Below are positions 25,898-34,470 of a DNA stretch of 64,000 nucleotides, one piece after another (position 1 is the first letter of the stretch; each line of letters begins with the position of its first letter). The DNA comes from Bacteroidota bacterium (lineage in GTDB: Bacteria > Bacteroidota > Bacteroidia > Chitinophagales > Chitinophagaceae): positions 1,598 through 65,597 of the forward strand of contig JAFDYD010000033.1 of assembly GCA_018267615.1 (NCBI GenBank), in the 5' to 3' direction. A program made the position numbers and the translations under genes. Below the pieces are notes generated by a model, which saw only the letters and a list, made by a program, of their open reading frames with translations, had not been told where the DNA came from and made no database searches.

Positions 25898-26545
25898 ATG
25901 CTTAAAACCGGTAATATTTTTATTGACTTCTTTTCACAGGTCGTCATTTTTTTTCCACTGTTGCCGGTGATCATCATTTTTTTTCGCGGGGTTTATCAGA
26001 AAGAATCATTGATTTATCTCGTGATACTTTGCCTGATTAATTTTACGCAGGACATGGCACTGCAGACTCTCCAGATAAAAGACATCACCCAGTTCTCGAT
26101 TCGCCACATTTTTTCTTTACTTGAATTTATAGTGATTGTACAAATTTTTAAATCCATTCTGCAAGGAAACCTGAAAGAACTTGTAAATATTCTTGCAGTC
26201 GCCATACTGTCTGCAGTAATTACATACTATCTCGTAAAAGGCGCTAACGAAAAAAAAAATCTGATCGAACTCTTGAAAGACGGATTTATTATTATGTTAG
26301 CTACTTATAGTCTTGTTCGCATCGTGTACCAGGAAAATTTGCGAATTTTCTATTCAGCTTTTTTCTGGATCGCTACGGGCACCTTATTTTATTTTGTAAC
26401 CGTTCTGCTACTGGATATTATTGAAGCTTGTTGCCCTGATTTGAAAAATCCTTTTGCTGCGGATAAAATGCTGCTGCTGAATATTGCGGGTGTTGCCAGG
26501 TATTTTTTTTACACGCTTGCGACTCTGGTAAACAATCGAAATTAA
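25898..26545 (+). CDS. Polytopic membrane protein of the signalling island (copy 3)
   Basis: The 215-residue protein has about seven membrane segments and no recognised domain. It shares with copies 1 and 2 the length, the glutamate in a central segment ([11 protein letters not shown]) and the FWI motif ([11 protein letters not shown]). It lies downstream of the regulator at 25172 and has no kinase of its own, so it may serve the same kinase as copy 2 or be a leftover of a third unit. The 3' end overlaps the convergent scoB gene by 4 nt. Confidence 0.68.
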   Translation: MLKTGNIFIDFFSQVVIFFPLLPVIIIFFRGVYQKESLIYLVILCLINFTQDMALQTLQIKDITQFSIRHIFSLLEFIVIVQIFKSILQGNLKELVNILAVAILSAVITYYLVKGANEKKNLIELLKDGFIIMLATYSLVRIVYQENLRIFYSAFFWIATGTLFYFVTVLLLDIIEACCPDLKNPFAADKMLLLNIAGVARYFFYTLATLVNNRN

Positions 26546-27204
26546 ATTTTCATTTCTGGAACATCTCCATCGATAATTAATTTACCCAGTGTTTTATTTT
26601 TTATTTCTTCCACAGAAACACCCGGAGCTCTTTCAATCAACTTAAACCCCTTTTCGGTTATATCCAATACGGCGAGATCTGTCACGATTCTTTTCACACA
26701 ATGAACTCCGGTTAGCGGCAATGTGCATTCTGGTAATAACTTTGATTCGCCTTTTGGATTGGTATGCTGCATTGCAACGATGATGTTTCTTGCACTTGCA
26801 ACAAGATCCATTGCGCCACCCATTCCCTTCACCATCTTACCCGGTATTTTCCAATTAGCAATATCGCCCTTCTCAGAAACTTCCATAGCACCTAGTACAG
26901 TTAAATCAACTTTGCCGGCGCGTATCATTCCAAAACTTTCTGCGCTGTCAAAAAAAGCGCCACCGGGTAAAATGGTGACAGTTTCTTTTCCTGCATTGAT
27001 AAGGTCGGCGTCTATTTCTTCTTCTGCAGGGTAAGGTCCCATACCTAACATCCCGTTTTCTGATTGAAGCATAATACTTATGCCTTCAGGAATATAATTC
27101 GCAACCAAGGTTGGAATGCCGATGCCAAGATTTACATAAATTCCGTCGCGCAGCTCTTGCGCAATACGTTTTGCAATTCCAAATTTATCCAATGCCATAG
27201 TCAA
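26542..27204 (-). CDS. scoB: 3-oxoacid CoA-transferase, subunit B
   Basis: The 220-residue beta subunit is of the family I CoA-transferases (succinyl-CoA:3-ketoacid or acetate type), which move CoA between acyl groups in ketone body and short-chain acid use. The catalytic glutamate is Glu49 in [11 protein letters not shown], and the [10 protein letters not shown] segment (here [10 protein letters not shown]) is present. Length is normal. It is in one operon with the unknown gene at 27212 (7 nt gap) and the alpha subunit at 27949. The exact acid substrate is not determined. ATG two codons downstream is an equal alternative start. Confidence 0.93.
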   Translation of the reverse strand: MTMALDKFGIAKRIAQELRDGIYVNLGIGIPTLVANYIPEGISIMLQSENGMLGMGPYPAEEEIDADLINAGKETVTILPGGAFFDSAESFGMIRAGKVDLTVLGAMEVSEKGDIANWKIPGKMVKGMGGAMDLVASARNIIVAMQHTNPKGESKLLPECTLPLTGVHCVKRIVTDLAVLDITEKGFKLIERAPGVSVEEIKNKTLGKLIIDGDVPEMKI

Positions 27205-27211
27205 TTATATT

Positions 27212-27937
27212 TCATGGAATTAGATCATACAATCGCGTCATCGATTCTTCAAAAAATGAAGCAAGAGAAGGATTGATAATCCGAAGTGTTTCTGTGTTAC
27301 CCTTCAATAGTCCAAATGCTTTTTCAAAACCAAGTTCGCCATCACCCAATTCAATCACAGCATTTTCTTCCTTTGCATCCTTATCCGATTTATAATCATA
27401 CATATCGTCCATCAATAAGTAAGATGTATGCAGCGCGTACCAATATTTGATCGCTTTATGCATCTGTTCATCTGTCAGCGGGAGATCACACAAAATAAAA
27501 AGAAAAACATCCGCCCTGTTTAATGAAGGAATTTGCATACCAAGATCGCCAGCAGGTTTTAAAACGGGTTGATGAAGATATGCGAGCAGCTCACTATAAA
27601 ATTTTTCATTTTTTATTCTCCCCCTAAGCAACGCAGATATTTCTGACAATTGTTCTTTGAAACCAATCACCAGGTGTTCAACCGATATTGCATAGTGCAT
27701 AATTTTTTCCATCAATTGGACATGTTGCTCCGCCAGCAATAATTCTTGCGGCACACCTATCCGAAATAACAGATCATAGTAAACCGGGATAGAGATAAAT
27801 CCATTCCCTCTACCGATATACAATAGCCGCTTTTTCCAAAAAATATTATCCGATGGAATTTTTCTGTCAACAAAAAAACGTCCGATTTTTTCGTCAACAC
27901 CCATATCATCATGTAAGTATTTAAAAGAGACGTACAT
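27212..27937 (-). CDS. Unknown protein with a DDxxD motif, between the CoA-transferase subunits
   Basis: The 241-residue, mostly helical protein has no signal peptide and no family I recognise. It has an aspartate-rich motif DDMYDYKSDKD at 177-187, with preceding hydrophobic helix SYLLMDD. This resembles the second aspartate-rich motif of isoprenyl diphosphate synthases (compare DDLFDYGSD in the prenyl synthase at 34471), but a first DDxxD motif is not seen. The gene lies 11 nt after scoA and 7 nt before scoB, so it is surely in their operon. An isoprenoid-synthase-like fold is a guess from one motif. Its link to CoA transfer is unexplained. Confidence 0.6.
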   Translation of the reverse strand: MYVSFKYLHDDMGVDEKIGRFFVDRKIPSDNIFWKKRLLYIGRGNGFISIPVYYDLLFRIGVPQELLLAEQHVQLMEKIMHYAISVEHLVIGFKEQLSEISALLRGRIKNEKFYSELLAYLHQPVLKPAGDLGMQIPSLNRADVFLFILCDLPLTDEQMHKAIKYWYALHTSYLLMDDMYDYKSDKDAKEENAVIELGDGELGFEKAFGLLKGNTETLRIINPSLASFFEESMTRLYDLIP

Positions 27938-27948
27938 GTTCGCAATTT

Positions 27949-28647
27949 TTATTTTCTGATTTGAACAGTTTTGCGTTCAATTCTCTTTTCATAATTTATT
28001 CCCTGGAATATTCGATGCACATATATTCCTGCTACATGAATTTGATCCGGGTCGAGTTCACCGGCATCAACAAGTTCTTCTACTTCTGCAATGGTAACCG
28101 TTCCCGCTTTTGCCATCGATGTAGAAAAATTTCGCGTCGTTTTCCTGAATACCAAATTTCCTTGCCGGTCTCCCTTCCATGCTTTTACAATTGCGTAGTC
28201 CGCGTGTAAAGCATATTCCATGAGATACATCTTATTATCAAATGACCGGACTTCTTTTCCATTTGCTATTTCCGTACCATAACCTGCCGGCGTGAAAAAT
28301 GCGGGTATACCCATCCCTGCCATTTGTAAACGTGTGGCCAATGTGCCTTGTGGAATCAATTCAACTTCCAGTTCGTTGCTTAATAGCTGCCTCTCAAACT
28401 CGGCATTTTCTCCGACGTATGAGCTGATCATTTTTTTTATCTGGCGTGTTTTCAATAACAATCCTAATCCAAAATCATCTACTCCTGCATTGTTTGAAAT
28501 GCAAGTAAGATTCTTAGGTCCTTTTTTTACAAGCGCAGCAATACAATTTTCTGGAATACCACAAAGACCAAAACCTCCAAGCATAATCACAGCATCGTCA
28601 CGTATATCTTTGATTGCATCGTCAGCATTGGCAACTACTTTATTCAT
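27949..28647 (-). CDS. scoA: 3-oxoacid CoA-transferase, subunit A
   Basis: The product is 232 residues from [10 protein letters not shown]. It is the alpha subunit of the family I CoA-transferase, with the CoA-binding [13 protein letters not shown] motif near residue 24 and the FFTPAGYGT segment. The open frame starts 13 codons earlier, but the family starts at MNKV. It is the first gene of the operon scoA-unknown-scoB. In most Bacteroidota the two subunits are directly adjacent, so the inserted gene is unusual. Confidence 0.94.
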   Translation of the reverse strand: MNKVVANADDAIKDIRDDAVIMLGGFGLCGIPENCIAALVKKGPKNLTCISNNAGVDDFGLGLLLKTRQIKKMISSYVGENAEFERQLLSNELEVELIPQGTLATRLQMAGMGIPAFFTPAGYGTEIANGKEVRSFDNKMYLMEYALHADYAIVKAWKGDRQGNLVFRKTTRNFSTSMAKAGTVTIAEVEELVDAGELDPDQIHVAGIYVHRIFQGINYEKRIERKTVQIRK

Positions 28648-28698
28648 GCAATTTATTTTGAGATATAAAAATACGATTAACCGCAATTATACATATTA

Positions 28699-29076
28699 CT
28701 AATCTGGTTTCTTGATTGGCCTGGTTTGGTTTTTGAAAAGTTCTATGCGTCGACGATTTGCGGAGGCTGAGAGACTGTCGAAAATTGATTTGGTGATATC
28801 GGGATGAGCTTCGTAAAATTCAAGACTTTTTTTGAATTCCTCTTTTGAAATATGATGAATGCGGAAAATCTCCTCGTAAAGTTTCATCGTCTCCGGTTTT
28901 ACTTTATCTTTTAGAGAATCCTTTGTGAGGTATTGAATGGCATATTGATCCGCCTGCACCATATCCCAGAAAATTTTCCCCATTTCTTCTTTCGCGATAA
29001 CGCCTTTAGGTATATCTCCATCACTATTACACGCGGTTAACAATACCAGGCATACGCCGAAAATAATTAACCTCAT
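28699..29076 (-). CDS. DUF4296 lipoprotein
   Basis: This 125-residue protein has a lipoprotein signal (VLLTACNSDG; lipid-bearing Cys at 16). The mature helical part, with GKIFWDMVQADQYAIQYL and YEEIFRIHHISKEEFKKSL, matches the DUF4296 family of Bacteroidota. The function is unknown. The gene overlaps the porD gene by 4 nt and ends the bamD-rpoZ-coaBC-porD run, so it may belong to envelope or secretion assembly. Confidence 0.8.
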   Translation of the reverse strand: MRLIIFGVCLVLLTACNSDGDIPKGVIAKEEMGKIFWDMVQADQYAIQYLTKDSLKDKVKPETMKLYEEIFRIHHISKEEFKKSLEFYEAHPDITKSIFDSLSASANRRRIELFKNQTRPIKKPD

Positions 29077-29996
29077 TGCAAATCTTGTTTATACTTGTTG
29101 ATATTCGCAACATCAAGTCGCGTCAGAAAATCAAGGGCCCTGCTTTTTTCATCTGGATTTCCTTTTTTAAAAATACTAGAGATTTCATTTGCTTTTCCCT
29201 GGAAGAAAAATTGAATAATCATGAGGTTCGGATTTTCAGTATTTACCGTGTTCAGCGAATTTAAAGTATTCAATATCGCAGTTCTTCCTTCGTTTTCTTT
29301 GTCATACATCTGATCAAGTCCCTGCCGATAATAATCGTACAGCGCATCATGCACGGGTGTATATCTGGCATTGGTAAGATTTTCATTCAACCAATACCTG
29401 TTGCGCACGCCATCAAAAGGTTTCCATCCCGTTATGGTGTTTCCTTCCGGAGCATTGTTCACTATGTTCTGCGCTTTTTGAAAATAGGGATCGCCGCCAC
29501 GCAATGAATAAGAGTCAAAATTCAATCCCAAAATCATATACACATAGTAAGAAATGACCGCTGTTAAATTCGCCGCCAGCGGCTCTGAGCCTTGCACTCT
29601 TGATTCATTAAAATCGAGCGATTGATATTGAACATACCTGAATGAAACGGACTCATCCATAAAATTCACTAGCGGACTTTGATAAGAAGAATTGAAAACT
29701 GGTCTGGCGGCCTGCACGGTGAGTGAACCTTGGAACACATTGTTATCAGAAGAACCCGAGAGGTTCAACAAAAAAGTACAAGTTATTTTTTCGTTTTGTT
29801 GAAAATTCTCGTTGGTCCATTTTCGGTTATTAATAAAATCATACAAGGAGGATTGCAGCGTTTGAAAAATCCGATGATCTACCTGTGAGCTAATTCGATT
29901 AGCCAACACAGTAACATTCGCCTTTAATTCCTGTGCGCGGGATTGTGAAAGAAGACATGCACAAAACAGGATACAAAAAGAAAATTTTCTATACAT
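29073..29996 (-). CDS. porD: PorD / DUF4835 family protein of type IX secretion
   Basis: The 307-residue exported protein (signal peptide ending SQSRAQ near residue 21) matches DUF4835, the family of PorD, a gene needed for type IX secretion in Porphyromonas. Conserved parts are FNSSYQSPLVNFMDE and the SYYVYMILGLNFDSYS region, followed by GGDPYFQKAQNIV. Its biochemical role is not settled. The start overlaps coaBC by 8 nt, the usual order in Bacteroidota. Confidence 0.88.
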   Translation of the reverse strand: MYRKFSFCILFCACLLSQSRAQELKANVTVLANRISSQVDHRIFQTLQSSLYDFINNRKWTNENFQQNEKITCTFLLNLSGSSDNNVFQGSLTVQAARPVFNSSYQSPLVNFMDESVSFRYVQYQSLDFNESRVQGSEPLAANLTAVISYYVYMILGLNFDSYSLRGGDPYFQKAQNIVNNAPEGNTITGWKPFDGVRNRYWLNENLTNARYTPVHDALYDYYRQGLDQMYDKENEGRTAILNTLNSLNTVNTENPNLMIIQFFFQGKANEISSIFKKGNPDEKSRALDFLTRLDVANINKYKQDLQ

Positions 29997-31185
29997 ACAA
30001 CAGATTTACAATTCTATCAACGATATCTTTCGCAACTTGTTGTTTTGGTTTTTGATCGTAGTTTAACTGTTTGCCATCCTTTTCGAATATGGTTATTTTA
30101 TTCGTATCATATCCAAAACCGGCGCCGGCATCATTCAAAGAATTCAATACGATCAGATCGGCATTTTTCTTCTGGAGTTTGTCAAGCGCATACTCCTTTT
30201 CGTTATTACTCTCTAATGCAAAGCCTACCAGTATTTGCCCTCGGGATTTTTTTTCCCCAAGTGTTTTTAAAATATCCTTAGTCCGAACAAATTCCAATGT
30301 AAGCGTATCCGAATTCTTTTTTATTTTTTCTTTCGACACCAGGGCTGGTGTATAGTCGGCCACCGCCGCCGCCATCACCGCAATATTAACACCGGGATAT
30401 TTTTCAATACATGCCTCAAACATTTGTGCTGCAGATTCAACATGCTGAACATTGATTCCGGAAATATTTGTATCGAGATTTGTTGGGCCAATTATCAAAT
30501 GAACACTCGCGCCTCTTTTTGCGAGCTCCCTTGCAACAGCAACACCCATTTTACCTGAAGCGTGGTTGCTTACAAATCGGACGGGATCGATGGATTCATA
30601 CGTAGGGCCTGCGGTAACCAGCGCTTTTTTACCTGCCAGATCCTTCACAAAAAAAAAATCGTTTTTGAGATATTCGAGAATTTGATCAGGCTCTGCCATG
30701 CGACCCTCTCCTTCCAAGCCACTCGCGAGTTCTCCTTTTCCAACCGGAATGATTTTATTTCCCCATGCTTCTAATTTTTCAAGATTCGATTTTGTAGCGG
30801 GATGATGCCACATATCTTCATCCATTGCAGGGGCAACGATAATCGGGCACGTTGCTGATAAATATGTTGCAAGTAATAAATTATCGCATATCCCATTCGC
30901 CATTTTTGCCAATGTATTACAACTTAAAGGAGCGATGATCATCACATCTGCCCATCTTCCCAACATCACATGATTGGCCCATGTGTCTTCATCAAACAAA
31001 TCGATTAAAACAGGATTTTTAGAAAGGGTCGCAAGCGATAAAGGAGTTACGAAATCTTTTGCTGAGGGAGTCATTATCACTTTTACTGCTGCTCCTTCCT
31101 TTACTAAATTTCTAACAAGCAAAATAGATTTGTAGGCGGCAATACTTCCCGTAATCCCGATAAGTATTTTTTTTCCCTTGAGCAT
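29989..31185 (-). CDS. coaBC: Bifunctional phosphopantothenoylcysteine decarboxylase / phosphopantothenate-cysteine ligase
   Basis: The 398-residue two-domain enzyme carries steps two and three of CoA synthesis from phosphopantothenate. The N-terminal flavodoxin-like CoaC domain starts with GITGSIAAYKSILLVR and has the HVMLGRWAD histidine and PAMDEDMWHHPA. The C-terminal CoaB domain begins at ALVTAGPTYESIDPVRF and contains SNHASGKMG and AAAVADYTP. Length is typical. It lies between rpoZ, from which a hairpin separates it, and porD, which it overlaps. Confidence 0.96.
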   Translation of the reverse strand: MLKGKKILIGITGSIAAYKSILLVRNLVKEGAAVKVIMTPSAKDFVTPLSLATLSKNPVLIDLFDEDTWANHVMLGRWADVMIIAPLSCNTLAKMANGICDNLLLATYLSATCPIIVAPAMDEDMWHHPATKSNLEKLEAWGNKIIPVGKGELASGLEGEGRMAEPDQILEYLKNDFFFVKDLAGKKALVTAGPTYESIDPVRFVSNHASGKMGVAVARELAKRGASVHLIIGPTNLDTNISGINVQHVESAAQMFEACIEKYPGVNIAVMAAAVADYTPALVSKEKIKKNSDTLTLEFVRTKDILKTLGEKKSRGQILVGFALESNNEKEYALDKLQKKNADLIVLNSLNDAGAGFGYDTNKITIFEKDGKQLNYDQKPKQQVAKDIVDRIVNLLYV

Positions 31186-31235
31186 GATGCTAAAATTATG
31201 GTTTTTTGCTCATGACTTACTCATAACAATAAACT

Positions 31236-31262
31236 AAAAAGCGACAACTAAGAAATTGTCGC
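31236..31262 (-). terminator. Terminator or attenuator hairpin between rpoZ and coaBC
   Basis: GCGACAA (31241-31247) pairs with TTGTCGC (31256-31262). On the minus strand the stem is followed by TTTTT (31236-31240). It would reduce read-through from bamD-rpoZ into coaBC. Confidence 0.6.
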
Positions 31263-31300
31263 AGTGATATTATAATTACAAAGGCTATTCTGCAAAGTTT

Positions 31301-31642
31301 CTAGCTAAACAGATCGTCTTCGTTTTTACGATAATAAATTTTATCCTCGAGGAATTCTTGCGTAGCCAACAATGCTGGGTTTGGCATTCTTTCATAAGCC
31401 TTAGAAATTTCTATCTGCTCCTTATTTTCATGAATTTCCTCTAGGCTATCAGTATGCGTAGCAAACTCTTCAAGTTTATTATGCAATTCTTCCTTCATGG
31501 AAATATTAATCTGGTTTGCTCTTTTCGCAATAATTGCAATAGACTCATACAAATTCCCAGTTTTACCTTTAAGTTCAGTGAGATTTCTTGTTTCAGCCGT
31601 ATTTGCCGTGTTGGCACTAACTTGCCTTCTTAACCTGCTCAT
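31301..31642 (-). CDS. rpoZ: RNA polymerase omega subunit
   Basis: The 113-residue protein matches the Bacteroidota form of omega, which is longer than the proteobacterial one. The conserved helix is GNLYESIAIIAKRANQI, where the Ala-Arg-Ala-Asn stretch is the Rpb6/omega signature, followed by LHNKLEEFA and a C-terminal NPALLATQEFL segment. Omega helps assemble RNA polymerase. The start overlaps the bamD end by 26 nt, so translation is coupled. Confidence 0.9.
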   Translation of the reverse strand: MSRLRRQVSANTANTAETRNLTELKGKTGNLYESIAIIAKRANQINISMKEELHNKLEEFATHTDSLEEIHENKEQIEISKAYERMPNPALLATQEFLEDKIYYRKNEDDLFS

Positions 31643-32465
31643 TTTTTAAAGCTTTTATGGTGTTTGTTGCCAGATCCAGATATTCCTGGGCCTGTTTTTT
31701 TAATTTACTTTCTGGAAATCTATCCATGAAATCGTTGCAATCAGTTATCACTTGTTCATATCGGATGAGCTTTTTTTCTTCTGTGCTCATACCAGCGTAT
31801 TGATAGTTTGATTTTATGACGAACAATTTATATTGATCACTTTTTTCCGAATCTGGATAACTGTTCATAAGACTATTGAAAGTCATTGCGGCTGCTTTAA
31901 AAAACCTTAGGTTATAATAAAGTTCCGCACTTTGAAAATCTTTCAATTCAAGTTTAGCCCTGCATTTTTCAATAATTTCATTTGCCTCTTTAACTCTTTC
32001 TGACCCTGGATGCATGCTGTTAAACGCCTGCATAAATCCTATTGCTTTCGTGGTGTTTGTTTGATCCAGCTCCACTTTTGGAGACTGTTTATAAAAACAA
32101 AACGCACGCATATAATCCATTTCCTCAGACTTCGGACTATTTGGAAATGCTTCTACAAAACCTTTGAAAAGATTTTCAGCATTCATATAGTCCTTCAAAT
32201 AGTACGCGCAATAAGCAAATTTATAATAGATGTCTTCGAAATGATCTGTTCCTTTCATTACCCTGAAAAGATCGTCATACAATTGTTGCGCATGATTATA
32301 ATCTTTCTTCGAATAATACTTCTCAGCCATCCTCAATTTATAATCATAATCTGTGCTTTTCTGAATCTTAGCAAAGCTCTCACCGCTTTTGCGCCACGCT
32401 TTAGGCACCAGAAAACAAGATGAAAAAAACAAAAGCGATATGAAGATGATGGATAGTAGTCTCAT
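31617..32465 (-). CDS. bamD: BamD-like outer membrane assembly lipoprotein
   Basis: The product is 282 residues from MRLLSIIFIS. A lipoprotein signal (LLFFSSCFLV; Cys at 17) is followed by tetratricopeptide repeats: RMAEKYYSKKDYNHAQQLYDDL, FKFAYCAYYLKDYMNAENLF with YPDS/FPNS turns, and two more. BamD is the essential lipoprotein partner of BamA in inserting outer membrane proteins. The open frame begins four codons earlier; the family starts at MRLL. TAACTTTG on the minus strand at 32475-32482 resembles a -7 element but leaves almost no leader. rpoZ follows with overlap. Confidence 0.9.
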   Translation of the reverse strand: MRLLSIIFISLLFFSSCFLVPKAWRKSGESFAKIQKSTDYDYKLRMAEKYYSKKDYNHAQQLYDDLFRVMKGTDHFEDIYYKFAYCAYYLKDYMNAENLFKGFVEAFPNSPKSEEMDYMRAFCFYKQSPKVELDQTNTTKAIGFMQAFNSMHPGSERVKEANEIIEKCRAKLELKDFQSAELYYNLRFFKAAAMTFNSLMNSYPDSEKSDQYKLFVIKSNYQYAGMSTEEKKLIRYEQVITDCNDFMDRFPESKLKKQAQEYLDLATNTIKALKNEQVKKAS

Positions 32466-32547
32466 AAAGGCCTGCAAAGTTAATCTTTTTGAGCAAATAT
32501 GTAAGTATTGAAATTCATTCCAAAAAAAAAGAAGTTAATCATAGCAT

Positions 32548-32575
32548 AAAAAAACCCTCTCAAGGAGAGGGTTTT
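32548..32575 (-). terminator. Intrinsic terminator downstream of the OmpA-family gene
   Basis: AAAACCCTCTC (32551-32561) pairs perfectly with GAGAGGGTTTT (32565-32575) around a 3-nt loop. T-rich sequence follows on both strands, so it can also end plus-strand transcripts. Confidence 0.85.
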
Positions 32576-32594
32576 GAATTTTTTTAATCAGGTT

Positions 32595-34271
32595 TTATCT
32601 TTTACGCAGATTTGGATGCGGTGCAGGAACTGTGTTTGGTCCTTCTTCACCTGTTGCATCTTTAAGATCGATGGTGTTTTCATCTCCACCTGTCTGGCCA
32701 TATCTGAAGATAAATCTATCCGAACTAATACCTTCTTTTTCAACCAGGTATTTGATAACATCATTCACGCGATCCCAACTGAGCTGCTGAGCTGATTTGC
32801 TTGATTCGCCATAACCGATAACTGCAACTTTGCAATTAGGATTGTTGCGCATCTTGTCGGCTACTGTTGCCAATAATGCTTCACCGTCTTTACTCAATGT
32901 AACTGATCTGCCTTTGAAAGTGATGCTAGGAAGATCTCCGATGCTGCATCTTCCTTTTCCACCGCCAGCGAATCCACCAGAGTCAAGTTTGGCGCTGATT
33001 TCGCGGCAGCAAGCTGGATCAGGACATTTACCTACGCCGTCCGCATCAACGGGCTGACATTGTGTTGGCGTAATAAGTTCTTTATCCTTGCAGTCGGGAA
33101 CTCCGTCACCGTCTGTATCGCGACTAACACCGTGTGTGTCGACCGGACATCCTGCTGGTGTATTTGGTTCATGGTCGAATTGATCAGTAACACCGTCACC
33201 ATCGGCATCATCCAATACTGGTTTTGGCAGTTTCATGTGTCTGGGAGCGTTGATTTCGCCATAAGCGTAATCAAGTGGATTGATCCACCATAATGGTTCA
33301 ACTGCCTTTCTTCCGATATTATAGTTCAATCCAAGTGATACGAAATTATATGAATCAAAATCTCTTGTCTGTGCATGCACCGTTATAGAGCCTGTTTCTT
33401 GCCATTGTTGTCCGTCGATCAAATCGGACTTGGTAATAGAAACTTTGTCCTCGAGTGCCAAATTGAATTTGTTATTTAGTTTGAATTGGATTCCCGCGCC
33501 TAGCACCAACACTGGTTTGAATGGAACGCCACCGAAAATGGTAGGTTGTGATCCGTCCCTTTCTGCCAAAGTTTCAAAGGATCCATCCATCATGTTTTTC
33601 AAAGCTTTTTTAATGTCTTTCCTGTTTTTATAAGTAAACCCGTTACCACCGAATTGATTAACGATTGCCTGGTAGTCGTATGGATTACCATTTGCATCAA
33701 GAGCATTATACAATGTGCTATACGTTGCGAGACCAATTCCACCTAATGCGTAAAAAGCTACGCCGGTTTTTGCTTTATGAAAGCGAATATTGTTCAACGT
33801 TATTACTCCCTGCAGGGAAAGCTCTTGTATCGTTGTTCTGTAATTATAAAAGACGGGCTGGTGAGCTGCGGCACTATATATCTTACTAAGAACTGTGTTG
33901 GCGGCATAGCCATAGTAAGATGGCTGCCAGTTTAGTCCTTTTGCTCTCATCCAATCATATTCCATGCGTAACGAAAATACATAGCCAAGTGCCTTTCGAA
34001 CATGCGCACCGATACCGAAAGTTGGTAGCCATGCGCGTACATCCCCTGATACAGATGATAACCCACCTTTTAATCCAACTTCCCATTCATTGCGAGGTTT
34101 TGCGGGAAAAGGATAAGCGTTATTCAAAAATTCGTTGTGTTGTGGTATCCTCCTGGCTGGTATTAATGAAGAGTCCCGCAAATCATAACTGCTGTTGCCA
34201 TCCTGAGCGAACGCATTTGATACAAATATCAATAGTAAGCCCAATAACAACTTGCACGTTTTGCCTGTCAT
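32595..34271 (-). CDS. OmpA-family outer membrane protein with thrombospondin type 3-like repeats
   Basis: The 558-residue protein has a signal peptide (ending NAFAQ at about 23), then an N-terminal beta-barrel-like region up to about 345. A calcium-binding aspartate repeat region follows (DADGDGVTDQFD near 355 and DTDGDGVPDCKD near 385), then a short cysteine-rich stretch (CPDPACCREI, KGRCSIGD), and a C-terminal OmpA-like domain (about 450-527, IGYGESSKSAQQLSWDRV). The OmpA domain usually binds peptidoglycan. The Cys-rich insert between repeats and OmpA domain may hold disulfides. The C-terminus is rich in Pro and Asn. A canonical promoter lies 50 nt upstream and a terminator follows. Confidence 0.88.
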   Translation of the reverse strand: MTGKTCKLLLGLLLIFVSNAFAQDGNSSYDLRDSSLIPARRIPQHNEFLNNAYPFPAKPRNEWEVGLKGGLSSVSGDVRAWLPTFGIGAHVRKALGYVFSLRMEYDWMRAKGLNWQPSYYGYAANTVLSKIYSAAAHQPVFYNYRTTIQELSLQGVITLNNIRFHKAKTGVAFYALGGIGLATYSTLYNALDANGNPYDYQAIVNQFGGNGFTYKNRKDIKKALKNMMDGSFETLAERDGSQPTIFGGVPFKPVLVLGAGIQFKLNNKFNLALEDKVSITKSDLIDGQQWQETGSITVHAQTRDFDSYNFVSLGLNYNIGRKAVEPLWWINPLDYAYGEINAPRHMKLPKPVLDDADGDGVTDQFDHEPNTPAGCPVDTHGVSRDTDGDGVPDCKDKELITPTQCQPVDADGVGKCPDPACCREISAKLDSGGFAGGGKGRCSIGDLPSITFKGRSVTLSKDGEALLATVADKMRNNPNCKVAVIGYGESSKSAQQLSWDRVNDVIKYLVEKEGISSDRFIFRYGQTGGDENTIDLKDATGEEGPNTVPAPHPNLRKR

Positions 34272-34320
34272 AACTGAAGTTTATTGTGAATGAATGAATT
34301 AAGTAAGGGGGATCTATTAG

Positions 34321-34351
34321 CAAAAGTATAAATTGGCTTTTAAATAACAAA
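34321..34351 (-). promoter_or_regulatory. Canonical promoter for the OmpA-family gene
   Basis: On the minus strand, TTTG (34348-34351), 19 nt and TACTTTTG (34321-34328) match both Bacteroidota promoter elements. The leader would be about 45 nt. Confidence 0.7.
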
Positions 34352-34470
34352 TTTTTTTGTAGCGTACCAACCTAAATATACAGTTTAAATATTCGATGGT
34401 AGCAGCAATAGACAATTAATTGCTCAAATAAGATGCATAGTTGGGAATATTAGTAATTTGCTCCACTATC

